Shown: positions 26,726 through 38,832, counted from the stretch's first letter. The stretch: 64,000 bases of DNA from Zerene cesonia (GCF_012273895.1 NC_052115.1:1612001-1676000); one strand, 5' to 3'. Notes: a model not told the origin generated them from the sequence alone. A program made the numbers and translations.

Positions 26726-26874
26726 GAAATTAAAAACTTTTTAACGGATTTTAAACGCGATTTATCCATTATATTAATCCGACGTTTCGAACAAGTCACA
26801 GCGAGCGTGGTCAGGGGGAGACTGGTACCATAAATGTACAATACTCGCGTAAAATGAAACACAACAAAATACTA
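26726..26874 (+). repeat. Dispersed repeat family C
   Basis: 'ttttaacggattttaaacgc', 'atccgacgtttcgaacaag' and 'tactcgcgtaaaatgaaaca' occur in order. Confidence 0.6.
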
Positions 26875-27400
26875 TGTATGACAACTGTTTTTTGACCTCA
26901 CGAGCGAAGCCGCGGGCAACAGTAATATGTCAACAATAATATTCATTAATTGTATTTATACACATAAAATAGATTAAATATAACAATTTACTATCTTAGC
27001 ACATAACTTGATATCAAATGATGTATCCCTTTCGATGGGACTGATTACTTCAACGTTTGATTTACCAATAAATCGTGCCGCATTCGCTCACACACTTCCA
27101 ACAGAACATTTTATACCCACAGTAAAACGTAACATGCAATAACAAAATTTTATCTGCCATTCTGCCCTTTACACGTTCGCTTTGAAATCGAATAGATAAA
27201 TATTGGAGAAGAGCAAAAACCCTTCCTAATAAGATTTCCGGACTAAGGGAATTCTCGCTAAATGGACCTACATACGTTTACCTTTTTAGCAATATTGTTG
27301 AAGTAGAAACCGAGTTGTGAAGGTATTTGTGAAGGTTTTGCATATGAATATCACAGCCATTTACGCGTAATATTTTTTTTAAATATGTAATATTTCTATA

Positions 27401-28563
27401 TTGTCGTTTATATTCCCTGAAGCTTGGAAAGATGCAAATGTTATCCCGCTTCCTAAAAAATCTAATCCTAGATCCCTTTCTGATTACCGTNNNNNNNNNN
27501 NNNNNNNNNNNNNNNNNNNNNNNNNNNNNNNNNNNNNNNNNNNNNNNNNNNNNNNNNNNNNNNNNNNNNNNNNNNNNNNNNNNNNNNNNNNNNNNNNNNN
27601 NNNNNNNNNNNNNNNNNNNNNNNNNNNNNNNNNNNNNNNNNNNNNNNNNNNNNNNNNNNNNNNNNNNNNNNNNNNNNNNNNNNNNNNNNNNNNNNNNNNN
27701 NNNNNNNNNNNNNNNNNNNNNNNNNNNNNNNNNNNNNNNNNNNNNNNNNNNNNNNNNNNNNNNNNNNNNNNNNNNNNNNNNNNNNNNNNNNNNNNNNNNN
27801 NNNNNNNNNNNNNNNNNNNNNNNNNNNNNNNNNNNNNNNNNNNNNNNNNNNNNNNNNNNNNNNNNNNNNNNNNNNNNNNNNNNNNNNNNNNNNNNNNNNN
27901 NNNNNNNNNNNNNNNNNNNNNNNNNNNNNNNNNNNNNNNNNNNNNNNNNNNNNNNNNNNNNNNNNNNNNNNNNNNNNNNNNNNNNNNNNNNNNNNNNNNN
28001 NNNNNNNNNNNNNNNNNNNNNNNNNNNNNNNNNNNNNNNNNNNNNNNNNNNNNNNNNNNNNNNNNNNNNNNNNNNNNNNNNNNNNNNNNNNNNNNNNNNN
28101 NNNNNNNNNNNNNNNNNNNNNNNNNNNNNNNNNNNNNNNNNNNNNNNNNNNNNNNNNNNNNNNNNNNNNNNNNNNNNNNNNNNNNNNNNNNNNNNNNNNN
28201 NNNNNNNNNNNNNNNNNNNNNNNNNNNNNNNNNNNNNNNNNNNNNNNNNNNNNNNNNNNNNNNNNNNNNNNNNNNNNNNNNNNNNNNNNNNNNNNNNNNN
28301 NNNNNNNNNNNNNNNNNNNNNNNNNNNNNNNNNNNNNNNNNNNNNNNNNNNNNNNNNNNNNNNNNNNNNNNNNNNNNNNNNNNNNNNNNNNNNNNNNNNN
28401 NNNNNNNNNNNNNNNNNNNNNNNNNNNNNNNNNNNNNNNNNNNNNNNNNNNNNNNNNNNNNNNNNNNNNNNNNNNNNNNNNNNNNNNNNNTTTTAGTCTG
28501 TGTTTTTGATATATTTCCTATTGGTGTGTACAATAAAGTTTTATTCATTCATTCATTCATTCA
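27401..28563 (+). mobile_element. LINE (non-LTR retrotransposon) fragment interrupted by the assembly gap
   Basis: Before the gap, positions 27413-27490 encode FPEAWKDANVIPLPK followed by SDYR. This is the conserved start of the reverse transcriptase domain in Jockey/R1/CR1-like non-LTR elements (P-x-x-W-K-x-A-x-V-x-P-L-x-K...SDYR). After the gap (28491-28563) comes 'tgtacaataaagttttattc' and a (ATTC)n run, typical of a LINE 3' end. That both sides belong to one element is inferred. No start codon or 5' part is visible, so the copy is probably truncated. Confidence 0.7.
27491..28490. other. Assembly gap (1000 N)
   Basis: Exactly 1000 unknown bases, probably placed where a LINE repeat broke the assembly. 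Confidence 0.99.
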
Positions 28564-28574
28564 TATATTCAAAG

Positions 28575-28800
28575 TACCTGCCGTTTCGTTCGCGTGGTCA
28601 AAATAAACTTTTATGGTACAAACTTTTATCTATTTTATCATCTTGGAGGTAGAATTAAACAAAATTCTTTCTATTAGCGGATGAAAACATAGCAATCGTT
28701 ATCTTCATGTACTAGTATAGTATTGTGTGTGCTTCATGTCAAATTTCAGCCCAATCGCAGTTTGATCAGTCAGTCACCTTTGTGTATTGAATTTTAAGAT
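28575..28800 (+). repeat. Helitron-like repeat (subfamily H2), diverged
   Basis: 'tcaaatttcagcccaatcg' and 'gatcagtcagtcacctttg' occur in H2 order; the GC-rich end is degraded ('tgccgtttcgttcgcgtgg'). Confidence 0.5.
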
Positions 28801-28966
28801 GTGCTGCGCAATTTCGACCTCTGGTAAAGCTTTTGCCCTTATTCCATTCCTGGTTTTTGAGAAAAAAACTCGATAATTTTTTATCCTAATATATAAATTG
28901 GTTGATCCAAGCCATGACAAATCCTTGTTTATAAATAGTGTAACACATGTGTAAATTATATTTCGT

Positions 28967-29157
28967 ACCCGCGGTTTCACCCGCATAAGTCCGTATCCCG
29001 TAGGAATATCGGGATAAAAAGTTGCCTATGTGTTATTCCAGTTGTCCAGCTGTCTACGTACCAAATTTCATTGCAACCGGTTCAGTAGTTTTTGCGTGAA
29101 AGAGCATCAAACACACACACATCCTTACAAACTTTCGCATTTATAATATTAGTAGGA
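28967..29157 (-). mobile_element. Lep1-type Helitron, CTAG end missing
   Basis: Well preserved from the hairpin to the TCCTACTAATATT end, but the last 10 or so bases, including CTAG, are absent. A (CA)n run lies at about 29110-29119. Confidence 0.75.
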
Positions 29158-30110
29158 TTAAATGGACATTAGGATTTTAAGAATGTTTGGAAATTGCTCA
29201 TTTTATGATACCTCGCCGTAAGATTGTAAAAACCGTTGTCTTATAATCTACCTCGTAAGGTAACAAACCGTCAAAACAAAAGTTAGTTGCAGTTTGTGAG
29301 TTGCTAGTCGACGGAGTCCTATTCTTACGTGTTTTAATTAAAGATATACTAAGCCATATTGAAATCAAAAGCCGATCACACAATTCAACGGTTTCGCATC
29401 GATGGAATCTAGCAAAAAATAATGTATTTAATTGTGAGCTTGTTAGAATATTTCGACAGATCAGAATTTTGGGGTGACGCAATATATAGACAAAAAATAT
29501 ATGAAATCTAGATGACTAAATAATGACTGATTCTGCTTGTTTGCTTAAATATTGTGTAAAATTTTTTCAGTTATAATGTAAAATATAAAAAGGTTGTTAA
29601 TTTTTTTACGTCATATCAGACCCTTTTTATGTCAGAACCACTCGAACTCCGCTTTAAAAAAAAACATTTACGTTACGTTTTTACTTTTAAATAAACCGCA
29701 AATGTAGTTCGTATGCGCATTAAAAATAAATAAAAATGCGGAATATTAATTTAAGAATCGTGAATTATGAAAGCGCTTGTCCCACGCATGGTTAATAATT
29801 CTTCATCAAATTAAAACCCATATACCGCGCTGGAGACTTTTAAATGGATTAATTTTTTATTAAATTCACTTCTCTTATTTCGTACAATAAAGATGTAGGC
29901 TATTTTTATGCTACTCAGTTATCTAAAGACATTTATTAATGTCTCAATAGTTGAATATTTTCTTGATATTTTTTATGTGTAAATAAAGAATGTCAATTAT
30001 ACATTTCTATAAAAATGAGGGACAACTGAATTGTTATTAATGATTTTTGGTTTGTTGAATTGTATCCGCTTGTATTATTATTAGAATTAGTAATTTGTTT
30101 TGAAAGAATA
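29158..30110. other. Intergenic stretch, no gene recognised
   Basis: AT-rich; open frames without known motifs. Confidence 0.45.
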
Positions 30111-30282
30111 ATAGCTATTACCCGCGACGACAATCACATGATATCCGGGTAGAAAAAAATGTGCTGATCCAGATTATAATCTATCGCTGTACAAAATTTC
30201 TTGCAGATACCATAAGTTGTTTTCGCATGAAAGAGTAACAAACACACACACACAAACTATAGCGTTTATAATATTAGTAGGA
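30111..30282 (-). mobile_element. Diverged Lep1-like Helitron
   Basis: It keeps 'gtttataatattagtagga' at one end and a 'tagctattacccgcg' remnant at the other; the middle is diverged. Confidence 0.6.
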
Positions 30283-30698
30283 TTGTTTTCACTTCATATT
30301 ATGTATGTATATGATGTTTTAACTAAATATTCAGTTGATTGATGTCATCTCATTGTAGTGAAAAATAATTCAGTATAGAGACAATCTATACCAACAAAAT
30401 TATATTTGAGTTTTTGTTTTGTAATATTAAAAAACAGGGTACATATACTTACAAAACTTTTTTTTGGGAGTGTCTTTCTGTATGTTAATTCCGGGTAATG
30501 TTTGTAACGGTGGAACAATTTTGGCGGGACTTGCACATGCAGATAGCTGATGTAATAAATAGTAACTAAGGCTTTATATTCCAATATTTCCGTTGGATCA
30601 TTGGGATTAAAGGAAATACTTATTTTATTTCTATTGTAGGTGAAACCGCGGGAGACTGTAGTAGTATTTCATAAAATCTAGCCATAATTAAACATTCA

Positions 30699-30771
30699 AG
30701 GAATAAACGAATCATAGCCGATGATATGATTTGTTTATTCCTAAATCATAACAGCATATTGATGCTGTTAT
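30699..30771. repeat. Two adjacent hairpins
   Basis: Hairpin 1: arms 30699-30716 and 30725-30742, 18 bp with one G:T-type mismatch. Hairpin 2: arms 30748-30757 and 30762-30771, a perfect 10 bp (ataacagcat) with a 4-base loop. Confidence 0.8.
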
Positions 30772-31384
30772 AATTTATTGTCTAATTGTCAAATGAACTC
30801 TACCATTGTAATATTACTAACCTATAAATCTGAAGTACCCATAAACACATAAAATAAAACATTCTTACAGTTTCATTTTTCGGAATGGATTCACATATTT
30901 TAAAAGTGTTCGTTTCATAAAATATAAAACAAGATGGCGGGTAGTGAATATTACCCGGAAAATACAAAACGACAGCGTTCCGGGAAAGATTTTTATGTTA
31001 AAAAAAAACAATTGCAATGTACATTGTATTATTGAAATTTTAAACTTACTTTTATTATATTTAACACATTTTTATTTTAATCAACAATAAAACATCTTTT
31101 TTGAAATTCATATTCTACATTATTTATTATAACAGGAACTGTTGTACTACTTTAAACAAATATGAAAGATATTTTAACAGAATAATGACGAATCGTTTGA
31201 GGATGTAACAAAAAAAAAATCTATGTGATTTTTACGCACGGCGAAAATGTTATTATATTCCACGCTTACATTTTTAAAAATCTGTTAACACTGATGGACA
31301 GATCAATATTTCTGTCAGTCTATTCAGCTTTATCCGCTATTTAATGTTAAGAAATATTAAAATACCTTATGGGTTATCAATAAT
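30772..31384. other. Intergenic stretch, nothing recognised
   Basis: AT-rich with A- and T-runs; no gene or known repeat. Confidence 0.45.
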
Positions 31385-31649
31385 CTATATAACTCAAAAA
31401 TATATATAACTCAAAGGCTGACTGACTGACTGACTGACTGATTTACATAGTGATCTATCAACGCACAGCCCAAATCACTGGACGGATTGGGCTGAAATTT
31501 GTCATGCAGGTAAATGTTATGACGTAGGTATCCGCTAAGAACGAATTTTCATCAAATCTACCCTCAGGGGGATAAAATAGAGTATGAAAGTTTGTATAAT
31601 GAAAATTTATTAAGATCGCGCGAAGCTGCGGGCAACAGCTAGTATATAA
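31385..31649 (-). repeat. Helitron-like repeat (subfamily H2), best preserved
   Basis: It is the most complete H2 copy. The plus strand starts 'atataactcaaaggctgac' with a (GACT)n run and ends 'gcgaagctgcgggcaaca' + 'gctagt'. This gives a GC-rich hairpin and CTAG before T, so the Helitron 3' end is actually on the plus strand. The A/T-flanked CTAG end argues for Helitron origin. Confidence 0.65.
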
Positions 31650-32782
31650 AAGGCAGAATGAGCTTGTAATAAATAAAAATCTATTTAGCATATATTGCTT
31701 TCTAGACACACGACGTGCCGAGTCAATTATAAATTGATTTATCACGTTCATATCAAATTAAGTTTAGATAGCTTCATGTGTTTTATATCCATTTATTATA
31801 ATATGAAAATATACGCTGTGTATTTTCTCAAACCACTATCTTTCTTATGGGGACTATATGTGTTACAAGGATGATTTATAATGCCTTATAAGTATATGAT
31901 ACACCGCATTAAAAAAAACGAATGTATCTAATTTGAATGTGTGGTGAAAGGAAAGGTAATTAATGAATGCGGTAAACAGTAGCCTATATAACTCTTTTGA
32001 TATCTATATAAGACCATTGATATACAAAAACACGCTTAAGTATTTAGTACATTGGTAATAAATGATTAAATAATGAGATTATTTATAATTCAGTATAATT
32101 TTTTTAAAGAATTTAATTAAAAAATAATTGAAAAATATGTCTCTTTGTTTCAGGTGCTTTGAGTTGAAAGTGTCCTAAATGAAATTTTAATAAGAGAATG
32201 TAATCAGAAAAATTCAAGGTAAGTTTTACGTTAATTAAATCTCCAGTCAAAGGATTTGTAAAATGTACTTGTATAAACTGAAGTTAAATGGTTAGTTTGC
32301 TATATAATACAGTTTCATTAATTATGTTCCTTTGTAAATTATGTTTTACTAGCTTTCCGCTCGCGACTTTGCCCGCTTGGAGCCGGGGTTTTCCTCGCAT
32401 GTTCCCGGTCCCGTGAAATTTTCGAGATAAAAATTTTTCTGTGTTCATCTCTCAGTTCTAAGCTAGCTGCACAAATTATCAACTAGATGATAATGCGTTC
32501 TTGAGTTATGAATAGTGTAACTAACACCACTTTCTTTTATATGTATAGGTTTTTTCGTATATATATCTTGCACATACATTTTCTTTGATCATTAATATTA
32601 GAGATGTTGTAAAAATGGAGTACCTGCGATTTTCAAGACATTCTCGAGAGATCGTAATTCGACGTGTGATACGCGTCACGTTATATTTCGCAGAGAAGTG
32701 AGCTTCTGTATTAATGTTTTTTGAAATATCACATAATCTACATTGCTTAGTTTTTCTATGAAATTTACTCACAGTTTACGTT
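31650..32782. other. Intergenic stretch, no gene recognised
   Basis: It contains a Helitron-like CTAG end at about 32350-32470 ('actagctttccgctcgcg'). No gene. Confidence 0.45.
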
Positions 32783-32946
32783 ATTTTTTTATGTGATAGC
32801 TGGCAGCTGAGCTGGTGGTTCGCCTGATGGTAAGCGATCACCACCGCCCATAAACATTCGCAAAGGTAGTACCTCTGCGAATGCGCTGCCCGCTTTTATG
32901 GGGTAAGGGAAAAGGAAAGGATTAACGACTGGAAAGAAGGAATGGA
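32783..32946 (+). repeat. Dispersed repeat family M
   Basis: T-run, then 'gctggtggttcgcctgatgg', 'taagcgatcaccaccgccca' and 'gaaagaaggaatggac' in order. Confidence 0.75.
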
Positions 32947-33095
32947 CTTTTATAATTTATTCTATTTAACTAATGATTAGACTTAGAAATGATAGAAAAG
33001 CATAGATTGAATAATAATGTTAGTTTACATCAGAATTTGATAGACCAAGACAATTTTCGACTCTTCACGGTTCTTAAAAGCCGTTCCTCATACCC

Positions 33096-33367
33096 ATCAT
33101 CATCAGTCCATGTTCCCACTGAAGGAACCCAGACCTCCCATGAGGGTTCAACCCATAATCGACCTCGCCAGCCAGTGCGGGTTTGCGGATGTCGAACTTC
33201 AGTTTTGAAAATACAGTTTTGCTTACGATGTATCCGTTATGAGCAGCGATGATAACAGGGTCGATAGTGGGCAAAAAATCGATATATCGATGTATTTTTT
33301 GCGCGCTTGCCTGTACTCAAACCCCCGACTTTTCGATTTAAGTCCAAGGTTGCCACTGAGTCACTGC
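33096..33367 (-). repeat. tRNA-derived SINE (family S), diverged
   Basis: It keeps 'atgttcccactgaaggaacc', 'gagggttcaacccataatcg' and the box B complement 'gtactcaaacccccgact'. Confidence 0.7.
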
Positions 33368-33431
33368 AGACAGATAAGCTTAGATAAACAATAAATAAAC
33401 AAGACAATTCAAACCAATGCGAAAGAAGCTC

Positions 33432-33575
33432 TGTCCGTCTCCTTTACGCCTATATAACTAGACTCATTTGGATGAAATCTGTACCAAGATAACTTGAAAC
33501 CCGAAAAGTCCACGGAGACAGAAACTATGCGGTTTTCCTTTCACTAAAAGCGAAGCCGCGGGCGAAAAGCTAGTT
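33432..33575 (+). repeat. Helitron-like repeat
   Basis: It ends 'gcgaagccgcgggcgaaa' + 'agctagt', the GC-rich hairpin + CTAG signature. The body is similar to 11799-11935. Confidence 0.55.
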
Positions 33576-34084
33576 AACTAAATTATAATTTTACATTCTA
33601 ATACACATGCAAACAGTGGGACGTGGCTCAAATAAGGCGATTTCACACTGAGCTAGTTTTGGCAAATATGTAAACAGTGAACGTCTGAGTGGATGCGTTT
33701 CTAATTAGTTTAGTAATAGGAAATTAACAGTGATGTGAAAATGAAACTTGCTCTGAATTCTGCTCTGTGGGTGTAGGTTATAGAAATGTATGTTTGCACA
33801 ATAATTACTTTGTCGTACAAAAATTTGTTTTATTTTATGTTTTAATGGATATATTAATATTTATTCGATTGTTTACCTCGCAACTCAACATACGAGAGGT
33901 TAACAAAGTTCATGAACAATTTAGACTTTATCATTTATGGCTTAGCTTTTCCAGGCTACCTGGAGCAAAGCAGCAAAGTAGCATTATGTGAAAAAGTATT
34001 ACAAGGGACTGTTATCAGATAATAAAGCAATAAAAGTTAAAAAACTTTTTACAGTATGTTTACAAAATATAGATATATAGATAG

Positions 34085-34205
34085 ATAACTCTTTATTTGC
34101 ACGAATTCAATAAATGTAATAAAGACACAAACACTCGACGCACAAATAGGCGTCCTTATCGCTATATCGCGGCCTTAAAGCGATCTCTTTCAGACAACCT
34201 TCAAC
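34085..34205 (-). mobile_element. LINE 3' end
   Basis: Minus strand reads '...agagatcgctttaaggccg', 'agcgataaggacgcc' and a 3' 'gcaaataaagagtta'. The 'agagatcgc...gcgataaggccgcc' phrase recurs at 59771-59990 and partly at 41277-41370. No reverse transcriptase remains. Confidence 0.6.
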
Positions 34206-34465
34206 ATATAAAATTAAAACAAAAAAAAACTGCCAAATATTTTTACTATTGACGTGAAGTTAAGACTAGAATTATCGTTTTATCATTTACGATAAGCTGT
34301 TGCACGTTGTGGCCACTATCCGCATACCCAAACCACAAAACTTATGGCCTCAAACGTTCACAAAATCTATGTCAAAAGCTCATTATCCGACTCGCACTTG
34401 ACCAAGCTTTTGATGACTGTGACGTCTACTTAATCCACGGATCGTTTAACCTTTGTGCATGTGAA

Positions 34466-34797
34466 GTGGTGGCTCAGTGGTTAGGACTTCGTATTACAAA
34501 AGTCGGGGGTTCCAGAACAGATGAGCGTGCAAGAAAAAAATTTTACTAATTTGCACTGTTTATCTATATCGTAACTGCTCGAAACAGTAATATAAAATAT
34601 CTTGAAGAAACCAACTTCTTGAAGAACACGTACTTGAGTTAAAAGTTCAATATGTGATATCCGTCAACCTGCACTTGGCCAGCATGGAAAATACCGTGAA
34701 ATATTGGACAAATCAATATATATATAATACTTAGTCCTATTCATAGTAGCCCTGTGTCCCAGAAATGGGAGCAAATATTGACTATATGATGATAATT
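34466..34797 (+). repeat. tRNA-derived SINE (family S), diverged
   Basis: Box A region 'ggtggctcagtggttagg', a degraded box B ('gggggttccagaac'), then 'gcacttggccagca' and 'gccctgtgtcccag', ending in 'atgatgat'. Confidence 0.7.
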
Positions 34798-36409
34798 CTG
34801 ACGAGATATCATATGGTCATATTATAAAAGCATCGTTATAGTCTATAAAAGTTACACGTGTGTATATTCTGAAACTAAAAATGGTGGTTCAGGTGAATAT
34901 ACAACTCTGAGTGTTCAGACTTTGTGGAGCAAACCAAACACGATTATGATCAAACGCTTGTGTTCTGAGTAACATACTTCAAGAAATACTATTATGAGAA
35001 GGATATTAACTACAGTTGCTTACAAAATGACATATGTTCTAGACATTGAGATACATTATAGTGTAAATTATGATAAATTACTTGAGATCTACAGAAACAC
35101 ATGGCGAAAATACCAGATATTATTTTATTCAAATAGTCTTAAAACTTTTTTTAATTATTTTTTTTATCAAACTTTCATCGAGGATAATAAAGAACATAAT
35201 AATTGAATTTTTCCAAATTTGAAATATTATTTACAGCCGTCGAAATAAGTCAGTTACAAGACTGACTGTAAAAAAAGTAAAAAAATCCTATACTGACAGG
35301 TACGATGGATCGGGTATACGTTTTATAGTGACATGTTGTATGGAATTTCTCAGCAGTGTAGAATGGAATTGTATCAGAAATATGACAATTCAGTTCTCTA
35401 TATGTTAATATAGTTTCTATGTTATACCAATATTGATATTGAAGTATCCTTTTTAAAGAGTGGTTTTCGATGCTCCTTATTGAGGAAACAGATAAATTCT
35501 TCAATCATGGGGTAATTCGTTTTTTATGTTGTGTCGTATACTATAAAGTTTATAGGCTCTCTCCGTTATCTGTCCAATATGAGAAATGAAATAGGAATAA
35601 TTAGAAATAAGATAGAGAGAAATACAATAGCGAGTTTTACAATTCAATAATCACGAGCAAAACAATGCATTAACAAAATAAATAGCAAGATCAAATAGAG
35701 AATAAAAAAAAATAAAAAAATTCGAACACAGGATTCGAAATTTTTCGAATTCCGCGTTTTTGCCAATTCGTAGACACGCCTAGCCTCTCAGCAATCGTTA
35801 TTTATAAAGGAATACAAAAGCTGTAAAACTAAAAATTTAATTTGGCAACACCAAAAATCTTATACTGATATCGATTTATGGACAAAGCAATTTTATTCCC
35901 CAGTTATCAATGTCAAATCCTTTACTTTGCAGCAAAATAAACTGTATATACTATTGTGATAAATATTCATTTCGCATTCTCTATGACAAGAGAGAATGCT
36001 GACAAACAAACTGCCATATTAGATACGCCGGTCCTCTGGGACTAAGATAAAAATAAAGGGGCACAAGTCGTCAAGTCTCCTTTCAGGGTATGCCTTGTTA
36101 CAATCTTGACACTGCTCCCATCGGGTGAATAAGTTAGTTGGGACTGGCTGTGCTATGTGTCTATCTGTTATGATGCTGACGACTCGTATAAAGCCTGAAA
36201 TTCGATATTGAATTTATCTATTACTCAAGTTATAAACGTGATATATTTTTTTAGAATCTAATTAAAAAAATTGTGGCCGTTATAAAAAATTATAATTACT
36301 AGCCGTCTTAGGCCGAGTTTGTAAAAGCTAGCTGCAAATAAATATGTTTAAATAAAAGTCTTATAGTGCACGATACTTAGAGGAAATCACTAGTAATACT
36401 ATAGTAATA
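34798..36409. other. Intergenic stretch with MITE remnant
   Basis: No gene recognised. 35720-35800 is a minus-strand remnant of the tRNA-containing MITE ('gacacgcctagcctctcagc'). It is followed by the 'gtaaaactaaaaatttaa' flank also seen at 2420. Confidence 0.45.
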
Positions 36410-36602
36410 CTAGCTGCGTCCCGCGGTTTCGCCCGCGTAAGTCAGTATCCCGTAGAAATATCAGGATAATAAGTTGCCTATATGTGATTTCAGTTGTCCA
36501 GTTGTACGTACCAAATTTCATTGCAATCAGTTCAGTAGTTTTTGCGTGAAAGAGCGACACACACACATCTTTACAAACTTTAGCATTTATAATATTAGTA
36601 GA
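36410..36602 (-). mobile_element. Lep1-type non-autonomous Helitron
   Basis: Both ends present; CTAG end with hairpin (ccgcggtttcgcccgcg) and 'tataatattagtaga' end; small internal deletions. Confidence 0.75.
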
Positions 36603-36896
36603 ATTACATTATCTACATTTATTTTTAAACGACGTTCCCAAGCATTAGGAAGGTTCTCAACTTAACCGTAAATTCAGAAAGCTAATCTACTATAAATCTT
36701 CACCTCACATTACATCATTTACAGAAATACCTTGATCAAAGGAATCAATCTATCAATATCTGACATAACTACACTTAATATACTTGCTCAATATACTAGC
36801 TATCACTACTATAATTGTTATCTAATAATAACTCTCTATTGAGTGTAGTTATGGAGTATACTCAGGCCGCACTGACTTCTCCCATGGTACATATGT

Positions 36897-37108
36897 AACC
36901 TACTAGTCGCTCATCCCGGCTCCGCCCGGATATCAATATGTACTATCCAAGAGAGCATTTAGTTGGGATAAAAAGTATCCAATCACCAAAGTCAGCCAAT
37001 ACCCTGCCAGTATACCAAATTTTATCAAAATCCGTTCAATAGTTCCAGCGTGATTGACGGACAAACATCCAAACAGACAAACTTTCACATTTATAATATT
37101 AGTGTGTG
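36897..37108 (-). repeat. Helitron-like repeat (subfamily H6)
   Basis: 'actagtcgctcatcccggct' at one end and 'actttcacatttataatatt' at the other, with 'ttttatcaaaatccgttcaa' between. A sister copy lies at 63287-63490 in gene B. Confidence 0.6.
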
Positions 37109-37248
37109 ACTCAGGCATAACGTACCTATCCAACATTGAATTAATTTAGTTGTAGTTCATCTAAGTAGTTTATATATAGGTGTAGTGTTTGTTTGTCGGA
37201 ACGAGTTAATCTAACGAACAAGTGGACGATTAAAAATTATATCTAGGT

Positions 37249-37302
37249 GCTATAAGTTATTAAACTATATCATCATCATGATATAGTTTAATAACTTATA
37301 GC
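37249..37302. repeat. Perfect 25-bp inverted repeat
   Basis: Arms 37249-37273 and 37278-37302 are exact reverse complements around a 4-base loop (CATC). It lies just upstream of a Helitron-like end (about 37336-37371, ending CCGCTAG). Confidence 0.95.
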
Positions 37303-37385
37303 TTATAACTTATATAAATTATAACTTATATTAAACTATGTACCCCGGATGAAACCGGGGCCAACCGCTAGTCATAAATTTTTTT

Positions 37386-37515
37386 TCTATCCCTTACCCC
37401 TTAAAAGCAGCGCATTCGCAGAGATTCAAATCTCTGCGAATGTTCATGGGCGGTGGTGATCACTTGCCCTCAGGCCAACCACCAGCTCAGTTGCCCGCTA
37501 TGACAAAAAAAAAAT
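37386..37515 (-). repeat. Dispersed repeat family M, fragment
   Basis: It runs from 'cccttaccccttaaaagcag' to 'ttgcccgctatgac' and an A-run. Confidence 0.7.
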
Positions 37516-38208
37516 ATATGGAAACTAACAACACTTCATAACACATGGTAATGAATATCACATAAATATTTCGTAAATCGTTTTCAAATATTTAACTCAT
37601 TTTGAATACATCTAAAGTGCAAATAATGTCATACATTGAAACCTTTTCTCATTATAATACACAATGTTTTCACATTTAAAAACTTAAATACATTCTCTAA
37701 ACAAAAGCAATTTAAATAGTTATTCTAATGGTGTTTACAGTCACAATGCGGAAAGCGTGACAAGACATAATTAAAACCATAAATTGACATTAACTGAGCC
37801 ATATTCATTTTAATATAACTAGAGTACTTTTATATTGACATACTAATAACGCTTTTTCTTGCTAAAGTGTACTTGTGAAATGTTTTATACGGCCATAAAT
37901 TAATTATTCTTACAGCTTATTATCTGTATAATAAAAATGTAATTACAAGTTTGAATGACGTGAAAAAAAAAAAAAAAGTAGTATGAAAGTGCATATGGTT
38001 AATTTTATCATTAAACTAGCTTCACCCGCGCGGTAATAAATTTCATGGTTTGGTTTCAAACTTTCATGACCTATTTTATCCCGTCTAAGTAGATGCCGAC
38101 GTCATAACACCTATCTCGTATCCTGGAGACCATGTTCAGAATAATAAGATAAATTTATGAATTGTGGTATCGCCACCAATCGCCCGGACTGACCGGAAGA
38201 TAGTGGAA

Positions 38209-38238
38209 AATGTTCATGCATATCCATGCATGAACATT
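38209..38238. repeat. Perfect 13-bp inverted repeat
   Basis: Arms 38209-38221 and 38226-38238 (aatgttcatgcat) with a 4-base loop. Confidence 0.95.
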
Positions 38239-38479
38239 GGCCCCCGGGAATATCCTGTGTAGATTGTTATCGAATGCTAACTGATATCGCATCTAACATA
38301 GAGAGCAATAACAATACAAATCACTAATTTACAAATGGTAGTACATAAAGAGTATCACGTGATATTACATAGCGAGTTGTGTGCTGTGTATTGCCCGCAG
38401 AAACAGATTCAAACTTATTATAAATATCACGTTGCCGCGACGTTGATTTTCAGCTAAAACCATGGGAAGTAAAACTTTT

Positions 38480-38688
38480 TCTTTATGTCACAGTCGGCAA
38501 TGGAGCTGGTGGGTCGCCCGATGGTAAGCACTACCACCGCCCATGAACATTTAGAGAGGCATAAGATCCATTGCAGACTTCTACAAATGGACTGCCGACT
38601 TTTTGGGAAGGGATTAAGAAAGGATTGGCGAGAGGAATAAAGGAAAAGACTGGGAAGGGTAAGGAAAATGATATGGGCCTCCGACTAC
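38480..38688 (+). repeat. Dispersed repeat family M, variant
   Basis: 'tatgtcacagtcggcaatgg', 'aacatttagagaggcataag' and 'gattggcgagaggaataaag' are shared closely with 45086-45428. This defines a subfamily distinct from the 'gcgggcaactgagc' copies. Confidence 0.7.
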
Positions 38689-38791
38689 TAGCACCAATCT
38701 TATATACAATTAAATGACAACTACTATTTACGTTTTCCTACCCCATTAAACAGCCCAAAAATTCCAGAATAGAGAGAGATGTTCGATGATA

Positions 38792-38832
38792 ATACGTTTG
38801 AGAGAGATATTCAATATCTCTCTCAAACGTAT
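38792..38832. repeat. Perfect 20-bp inverted repeat with 1-base spacer
   Basis: Arms 38792-38811 and 38813-38832 are exact reverse complements; the spacer is a single C. Confidence 0.95.
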
